NCBI GenBank assembly: GCA_019671005.1
Contig: CM033721.1
Location: 53,698,364 to 53,762,363, forward strand
Reading direction: 5' to 3'
Origin: Hibiscus mutabilis
Taxonomy: Eukaryota; Streptophyta; Magnoliopsida; Malvales; Malvaceae
Length of the DNA: 64,000 bases
Part shown: positions 57,159 to 64,000 of the stretch, piece by piece
Layout: each line of letters starts with the position of its first letter
How positions within the stretch are numbered: position 1 is the first letter of the stretch
Program-made: the position numbers and the translations under genes
The notes under the pieces: model-generated
Seen by the model: only the letters and a program-made list of their open reading frames with translations
The model's database searches: none
Told to the model about the DNA's origin: nothing

Positions 57159-59080
57159 CGAAAGAATGCGCCCTGAACCATACTAGAATGAGTCAGGTTC
57201 ATTTCTAAACCATTATCTTTTCATAATTACATCATATTAATTTGATTTTCAATCATAGTTATTGATTTCTATTCTATTCTGGTCTAACAAAATTGGGTTT
57301 TGATAAGTTTCTATTATGAATTATGCTACCGAGACTTGGTCCCTATTGTGCTTGGGTTGACAGCATATTCTACTTCGATTCGTAACCGTTAGATAACTTT
57401 TTATCAAATACGATCATTGGTCTTATCTTAACTAACGATAAGTTTATATTTTAAGAAATGTTAGTGACAACTAACTAAGTTCTTTCCTATTAATTGAGGT
57501 TATATAATGCATGCAAGCAGGTTTGGTTTGATGTTCGAAAAGTCAATGGTCGATCTTCGTTCATTCTGAGTAGATGTATTAAAAACATTATGTTGTATAG
57601 CGCCACCTCACACCAATTGTACAAAAGGCAAATTGTATTGTACACTAGTTTCGAACTCTCAACGTAAACGTTTGATACTAGTCGTGTTATGAAAACTCGC
57701 ACATTAAACATTTATGGCATATTTATTTTAACAAATGTTATTGCTAAAAGCAAAAATTGAAAAATAGGTTCGCAAATATGGATGCGAGTTTGCAAAATTG
57801 TAAAAAAACTTAAACTTAAATAGTTAGGAAACCATGTTACATATGAGGTTTCACGTGATTAGTTCCAGACAGTTATTGCAAACGTTTGATACTCGTCGTA
57901 TTAAATGGATATGCCAATTTTTGCAAGATAAATGCCATTTAAAGCCAAAACGACAGTGCATTAGTCAAAAGGGACCTATCATTTGTCTTCTTTAACCTTC
58001 TAAAAAAATTCCTGAAGATCAACCTTAATCTCTTATCCTTGAGAAAACCAAGTCAGTACAAAAAAACATATCAAAGTAAGAACCCAAGTAATCATTTCGT
58101 TTCTTCTTGCCCTATTATTTGCTCAGACTTTCTTTAAGAGTCCAAGAATAAGTACCTTTGCATGCGGACTCATTGGTGGTTCATGCGAATGGAAAAAACT
58201 GCATGATTTGTGAAATCTATTTCCATGGTTAAAACACCCTAAAAATCTTATTCCTGGATTGTTATCTGACCAAGATTTCTTCAACATGGATGGTTTTCCA
58301 CAACTGGAGGTGGGAATTTCGGTCGCCTTAGAGACGCAATCCATCTATCCACCTTTGTTTCTTCATTCTTCTTCACTTAATTCGGCAGACAAAAGGGCCT
58401 TCACGTTTGATTTTATTTTGAAATCTAGCAATTAGGGTCTAGGTATTTTAAGGGTATTAGTTTAATAATATAACTGAAAAGATTGTATTGGGCAAGAATA
58501 AAAAATTCAAGATAGTTTCGTAACTGTGTATAATAGTTTAGATACTTGTAATTTCCAACTTAAACTGAAATCGTTAGGCAGACATGTTACATTTGTGATT
58601 TCATATAAATGGTTTAACACTTTATATACAAACATTGGGTACTCTTCGTATTATTGAGAAGCCACGTTCTGGCAGTTATAAATGTGACGTTTACAATTAT
58701 AACTAAAAAGACAATTTCGGGCGGGAACGACAAATCTAGTTTAGTTTCGAAACTTTCAATGATGGTTTGGATACTTTTAAACCACAATTTAAACTGAAAT
58801 TGTTAGGCAAACATGTTATGTTTTATGTTTCATATAATAAGTTCCAAACTTAAATGCAAAAGTTCGGTACTTGTCGTATTACTAAAAAGTCACGTTCTGT
58901 TTGTCCTAAATGTGACATATAATATTAAATAATGGAAATACTTGGCTAATTTTTAGTGGGTATGACTAGGGATGACGTGTTCAGGTGGCACCATATAATA
59001 ATTTTTCCTGATCAATAACGGGTTGACATATGAACAACCACGACATTGTAAACCCATAATGTAGATGAAGCGGTACTTTA
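57159..59080. repeat. Non-coding DNA with a degenerate 170-233 bp repeat family
   Basis: Copies of one sequence recur in the same orientation near 57650 (partial), 57745-57960, 58487-58710 and 58720-58930; the last two form a tandem pair about 233 bp apart. Shared words: AACTTAAACTGAAAT, GTTAGGCA(A/G)ACATGTTA, TTTCATATAA and GTACTCTTCGTATTA. No gene was seen; short frames lie on the minus strand at 58123-58344 only. Confidence 0.75.
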
Positions 59081-59084
59081 TTCC

Positions 59085-59095
59085 CTATAAATACC
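59085..59095 (+). promoter_or_regulatory. TATA box upstream of the E2-like pseudogene
   Basis: CTATAAATACC, 68 bp upstream of the ATG at 59163. A promoter next to a pseudogene suggests DNA-level duplication rather than retroposition, in agreement with its introns. Confidence 0.55.
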
Positions 59096-59162
59096 CCACA
59101 AAGTGTTGTAAATTTTCATTGTCATCTTTGTCTTATTTGTTCATCTACTTTATCAGATCATC

Positions 59163-59800
59163 ATGGAAACACTTGCATATATTCGTAGGGAGTTCCGTCC
59201 TGTTGCCGTGGAGAATTCGTTAGTAGCCCTTTATTTGCTTTCTGGTAAACATCCCTCTATTACGTTGTCATTTAGGCAACATTTAAATGTTTTCAAATAG
59301 TTTATAATTATCATTATTTTTATTTTGTTTTGGCAGATGTCGATGACTGTCCGTTTCATTATCGACTTCAAATGGCTGCACCTGATAGCAACCCTTACTA
59401 AGGGCATAATTTTGAAGTTAGAATTTTCTTCCCACCTAATTACCCTATGAAACCTCCTAAGGTAATATAATAAACCTCCGAATATTGTTGTTTTATCTTG
59501 TTAATTTTTTATGCTAAAGCATTTCAAAGATAATGGTTATCTGTATATGTAGTTTGCTTTTCAATTTGATAGGGACGTATTCAATCCCAACTTCACTGAA
59601 TCTGGAGGTATTAGGCTGGACATCCTCCATGAAATGTGGAGCCTGCTATTAGAGTTGTAGAGATTCTTGCGCATATACTGGGATTGTTGTATGCTCTAAA
59701 CCTAGACGACCCTCACTCGGATTGTGATGGTGTTGCTCTGATTTACAAGAACAATCCATAGCGCTTTGCAAGGTATGTGAGGAAGATATTTTTAGGTTGA
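59163..59800 (+). pseudogene. Ubiquitin-conjugating (E2) enzyme-like pseudogene, catalytic Cys lost
   Basis: Three exons: 59163-59244, 59337-59461 and 59553-59800, with GT-AG borders. The product starts METLAYIRREFRPVAVENSL, then DVDDCPFHYRLQMAAPDSNP, FEVRIFFPPNYPMKPPK and FDRDVFNPNFTESGGIRLDI. These match the UBC fold: the N-terminal helix, the central sheet with the family PP-x-YP-x-KPP motif, and the active-site region. Where E2 enzymes have HPN...G-x-ICLDIL, this copy has NPN...GGIRLDIL, so the thioester cysteine is arginine. A TAA after SNPY, a 1-base deletion near 59640 and a TAG near 59759 also break it. It cannot carry ubiquitin. Confidence 0.8.
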
Positions 59801-62330
59801 AATGCATTGGCCACATCTTCAATAAAAAGATTAATTTTGATTGTTGTCCACATCGTCTTCTATGTTAAGTTTTTAATATAATGAAAGGAAACTTGTGGTA
59901 AAGTTCTGAAACAACTAACTCAAAATGTGCAGGCGTGAATGTCACAATTTCCGTTAATATTTTCAGTATAAAACATAGCATATCAAAACTTTGTATAGCT
60001 GTTATATAAAATTTATTAAAATTATAACTAAAAAGACAGTTGCGACCGGCAACCACAAATTTAAATAGTGTCGAACCTATGGATGTGGGTTTTAAAACTT
60101 GCAAAGAGCAACGTAAACTTAAATCGGTAGGAAAACATGTCATATTTTAGGTTTCACGTGAAAAGATCGACACTCTATATGTAAGTGTTCGATACTTTTC
60201 GTAATACAGAGAGAAAGCTTTCTGCGAGCATAAACAAAAGGCACATTTATGTTGAGGTTTACTTTTTTATTGTATTTAACCCGCAAAAATTCAAATCCTT
60301 TAGCACAAGTTTTAAAAATATCTTGTCGGATTGATTACATAATATAACATAATTATTGACCATCATGTGAAGAATTATACAAATCATATATAGAAAGACA
60401 ACCTTGTCAAGAATCATCGTACAAATCATGTACACAATATCATATTCAAATCATATATAGAAAGACAACTATGTCAAGAATCATGCAAATCATGTACACA
60501 ATTGGCCTAATATCATATATAGAACATAAGTTATTATTCATATAATTATTTAAATCTTGCTTTAAAATTTGAGGAGTATATTCGAAATATGGTAAGTATA
60601 ATGATATGAATTTTCAAGCAATAATTTTAAATTAATATTTAAAGTTTAACTTGGTAAAACAAATATATATCACAAGGACAATATACTCAAATTGACCTCA
60701 AAGTAATCTTACATATCGTCAACCAAATGTGTAATCTTACATTCCTATGAAATAAACCAAACAATGTAATCTTACATTTCGTGAACAAAACACACCACTA
60801 ACAACATTTTAGATACTTCCATTAAAAATAAAAACACTTCTTCTAACGAAAGAGTAATATTTTAAAAGCATGAGACTAAAGTTCGGTACTAGTACAATTA
60901 CAGACCAACTGAAAATCAAAGCACAAGCAATTACATTATAGGTTTTGGGTGGAATAGGTTGAAAACTATGCATGCGGGTTTTGATCTATGTAAAGGAAAC
61001 TTTCCCTATTTAGCAATCAACTTAAATTAAAAAATTATACAAATCCCTAACTCTTCATTATTTCATTTTCAATATTTTTGCAAGAAAACATAGAACACAT
61101 GGAAAACAATATTCTTTTTTCCATTCGCACAGTTGACGATTATGTAATGTCATTATGTGTGTTTTATTTACTTTGTTAAAATGTTGTGTTCTTAAATTTG
61201 AAAATATGAGTTTTAAATATAAATACTTTGTTTATATTATATATAAAGTAAGTTGAATTGAGTTCCATCAACTAAGGAAAAATATTTTTAATTAATAAGT
61301 CATTCTTATCATATATTGATTAGGAATATTAAATTAATAATTTGAAGAAATTTAAGGTAAGATAGATCATAAGAGAGTGAAAAACTTTTCAAATTCCTTT
61401 TAATAACATAACTTTATTCATTTTCGCCACTTAGCAGTTAAATTAAATTACAAAAAATATATCCCTAAATCTTCATTAGTATTTTTTCAATTTTTTGCAC
61501 AACCCCATAGAAGACATCATTGTTGTAGCCTTCATCATCAAATGCATGCCTTCATTGTAGCAAAACTTTGATAACTTATATAGGAAAAATGACCAAATGC
61601 CAATAGAAATAAAAAGCTTCCACAATATGCTCTTTATTGGCTATCTCCTCCCGATGTAGTTTCGAACACCAATAAACAGTAAAAGTCAGACAAATGTTGA
61701 GAGCATTTTTCCAAATATGCTGTGTGTTGTTGTTCATCCCTTCAAATGGATAATAGCCTTTCAAATACCATTGTTTGTCATCACAGAAAACCTAAGAACT
61801 AACACCACGCTGCCAGGATCTATAAAATGAAGTTTATGCATAGTACCCACCCCATCATTAAAACAACATAAACCACACATATAATGTTGTTGAGACAGAA
61901 ACTAAAAAGAAAATAGAACAACACTTGCTTCATTAGGTTATGAAACTAAGGACCGAAAGTACTCCTATTTATAATAGATGCGATACTGAACGTGAAAAGA
62001 TGATATTATTGGGAATATGCGTCTTTAAATTCAAAATCCATTAAACCCTCCAATTTAATTTTTTACGCGTTCCAAAGTGGTTGGTGATAACTTATTGGGT
62101 TATATTAAATGACACATTTTAATTTAAGAACTGAGAAAATAATTTGGGCGGTCTCCAAAATTGTTAACAGGTTCAAAACTTCTGATGAGTACGTGAAATT
62201 GAAATGGTTAGCAAAAATTGTAGTATTTTGTGTTTACATTGAAACGTTCGAAACTTTGTTCGCAAACGTTAGATGCACGTCATTTCACTAAAAAAACTTT
62301 GTTCGCAAACTATTTTTCGTTTTAAAAGAA
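59801..62330. other. Non-coding DNA with further repeat copies
   Basis: AT-rich. Copies of the repeat family lie at about 60020-60235 and 62130-62300, and a rearranged part (AAGTTCGGTACTAGTACAATTA) at about 60880-60960. Near-identical phrases CAAATCATATATAGAAAGACAA recur at 60375 and 60440. A minus-strand frame of 62 codons at 61576-61764 (YYPFEGMNNNTQHIWKNALN) has no recognised similarity. No RNA gene found. Confidence 0.55.
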
Positions 62331-62378
62331 GAAGGACAGTCTCAACAATGAGGAGTTATCTGAAATATTTTTAAGAAG

Positions 62379-63449
62379 TTGAGAGCAGGTAGTTTTCTTC
62401 TAAACATCCCCGATTCAAGTTTTTGCAAGGCATCCATAGCATATTCTAGTCTCACCATTGACGAGTTGTCTGAAATATTTTCAAGAAATGATTTAAAGAC
62501 AATGAAGAAATGTCGATTGCTGTTAAAATGGTGTAATGCTCTAACGTACGAATCTAGCTTTATGGAATCTTATACTGGAAGAACAAACTCAATATACGGG
62601 TACTTAATTGCAAGCAACTATGAGAAATTTGGTTCTTATAGTTTTGTAAGAGATGACCAATCAAGTCATGATGATCGGAAACTCACGTTCCATTTTTTGT
62701 ATCATTAGGACATCGACATCTTAGATGTTGTGGATACAGGTTTAGTGGTTTGCAGAGCTCGTCCAGGAAATAACTATTATATTTGTTCCAAGTCTACACC
62801 TTAAACCTTAACAGGCTGAATATATGCCAATGAAGATCAAGATGATTGTTCTCAGATTAAGATCCTTGGAGTACAAAATTGTGTGAGTTTTTGATCAGTG
62901 CAATTATGATTACGTTAAAGGTGTTAAAGCTATCTGTTGCAAAGTCTTTGATTCCAATGTTGGACTTGGCATCGTGCGAGTAATTTGAAGTTACCAGCCG
63001 ACGAGTATTTCAAGCAGAATTCGTGCACAATATCTTTGTGTGGTTGCCTGCATTGACTGACATGGATGGATGAAAAGTATAGAATACTTGACTTTGACCT
63101 GAAAACTAAGAGTTGGGAATCGATAAAGATGTTTGAGTCATACAATTTCGGAATTGATAGGTCGCTCAATCTCGACAAGCATGAAAGGAAGTTGGCAATA
63201 ATGTCAATGAGATGAGACATACCTCGGTTAGAGATTTGGACGATGGGAAACGACACACAAAAGTATGGAATAAAAAAATATAGTATTGATCTTGTAGGTT
63301 GTATTGATGCAATCGGCTATGGCAAGCTTATGGCATTTTACAGTACCAATACTATTTTGATGCTTTTTGCCGATAGAACAATATTGTATAATGTGCAACA
63401 TGGAAGCATTTCTCGATTCGTTTATGCTGAGCACCCCACATTTGTATAA
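62379..63449 (+). pseudogene. F-box protein pseudogene
   Basis: The N-terminal part (62379-62708) has an F-box: SLTIDELSEIFSRNDLKTMK followed by CRLLLKWCNALTYESSFMES. An F-box-associated C-terminal region follows in other frames: NYYICSKSTP (about 62770-62800), LKLPADEYFKQNSCTISLCG (about 62980-63045), LTWMDEKYRILDFDLKTKSW (about 63055-63115) and LEIWTMGND (about 63230). At least four stops or shifts lie between them. F-box proteins are the substrate-choosing part of SCF ubiquitin ligases; this copy is broken. Confidence 0.75.
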
Positions 63450-64000
63450 TTTATTCTATCAGATTATGATCCGACTATATAATGTGATCTTGTTTGTATT
63501 GTTTACTTGGTTATATATTGTGTTCTTAAATTTCATCGGGCTATGTTTACATTTCTAAATGTATAAATGAAGGAGTTGAGAACACCGATTTCGGAACCTA
63601 TAGCTATAAGTTCGGTACTAGTACAATTAAATTCCAACTGAGAATGTGAGAACAATTGGTAACATTTTAATTTTTTTACGAAAAGAGTTTCGAACCAAGT
63701 ACATGATGTATGGATACTTCCAACCGAAAAGAAAACTTATTGGTGGGTAATATTGTCAAGGACAAACAAATTATTATACGAACATGTCTCACCACAGCAT
63801 CCATAGATGGTCCTGAGTAAAAATTAGTATCCCATTTATTTTTATCATTTTTAGTACTTTTAGATTTATTTTATTATTTGCTTTAGTTTATTGGATAAAT
63901 GGACACAAGTATTAAAAATTTAAAACCTAAGCATATTAAATATTTAGTTTTTTACTGCTAAAAAAACACTACAAGGGAATAAGGGTTTATAAACATAAAA
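63450..64000. other. Non-coding end of the window with a repeat copy and a CACTA-like start
   Basis: A copy of the element at 60880 (AAGTTCGGTACTAGTACAATTA) lies at 63610-63632. At 63968 the sequence CACTACAAGGGAATAAGGG begins, which could be the 5' terminus of a CACTA element that continues beyond the window. Confidence 0.4.

Noticed and set aside
61576..61764. 62-codon minus-strand frame MKGYYPFEGMNNNTQHIWKN
   Set aside because: No domain, no promoter or splice context that I could support; mentioned only in the intergenic entry.

Overview
The window is nuclear DNA of a flowering plant, almost certainly a eudicot. The evidence is AT-rich intergenic DNA, GT-AG split genes, several plant-type retrotransposon lineages, and plant gene families (type 2-like metallothionein, ZRF1/zuotin-type J protein, F-box, Ulp1-containing transposon genes). 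A Malvales source is possible from the general look of the repeats, but I cannot show it. No bacterial, organellar, rRNA or CRISPR sequence was seen. Most of the window is nested, decayed transposable elements. Only a few host-type genes are visible and most of them are broken.

Layout. 1-7.2 kb: 3' two thirds of a decayed Ty3/gypsy element with a second RNase H domain (Tat-like), + strand, followed by purine-rich and tandem-repeat non-coding DNA and a probable 3' LTR. 7.8-27.1 kb: a pile of Tekay/Del-like gypsy pieces in both orientations. It holds a minus-strand gag-protease fragment with its primer-binding site and LTR, two + strand internal tails, four long LTRs of two types, and a partial LTR duplication. 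One 3.9-kb LTR is split by a 1.8-kb fold-back Mutator-like element with a perfect 9-bp target-site duplication. 27.4-29.6 kb: 3' part of a CACTA (En/Spm) element ending in its terminal repeat. 29.8-31.3 kb: 761-bp tandem duplication. 31.9-33.8 kb: 5' exons of a HAD-family phosphatase gene cut off by a LINE-like 3' tail.

35.3-39.0 kb: LINE, 5'-truncated inside its endonuclease. 39.2-40.7 kb: copia pol fragment and probable LTR. 42-43.2 kb: element with about 230-250 bp inverted repeats around a more GC-rich core. 44.0-46.7 kb: minus-strand ZRF1/DNAJC2-like gene, nearly complete but with one nonsense codon and two 1-base frameshifts. 47.3-48.5 kb: four degenerate copies of a 262-293 bp tandem repeat. 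50.4-51.1 kb: three-exon metallothionein-like gene, minus strand. 52.5-57.2 kb: multi-exon gene with a 13-residue repeat, an HMG-box-like half, a coiled coil and a Ulp1-type C48 protease domain. 59.1-59.8 kb: ubiquitin-conjugating E2-like pseudogene with arginine in place of the catalytic cysteine. 62.4-63.4 kb: F-box pseudogene.

The last 6 kb also carry many degenerate copies of a roughly 170-230 bp repeat that surround the E2-like and F-box copies. Together with the Ulp1 gene they may be one large element, or a cluster of elements, that has collected ubiquitin/SUMO-pathway genes. That is inference. The directly supported high points are the fold-back element with tRNA-like modules in its arms, the intact spliced frame of the Ulp1 catalytic domain, the cysteine-less E2, the divergent metallothionein, and the three separate lesions in the ZRF1-like gene.
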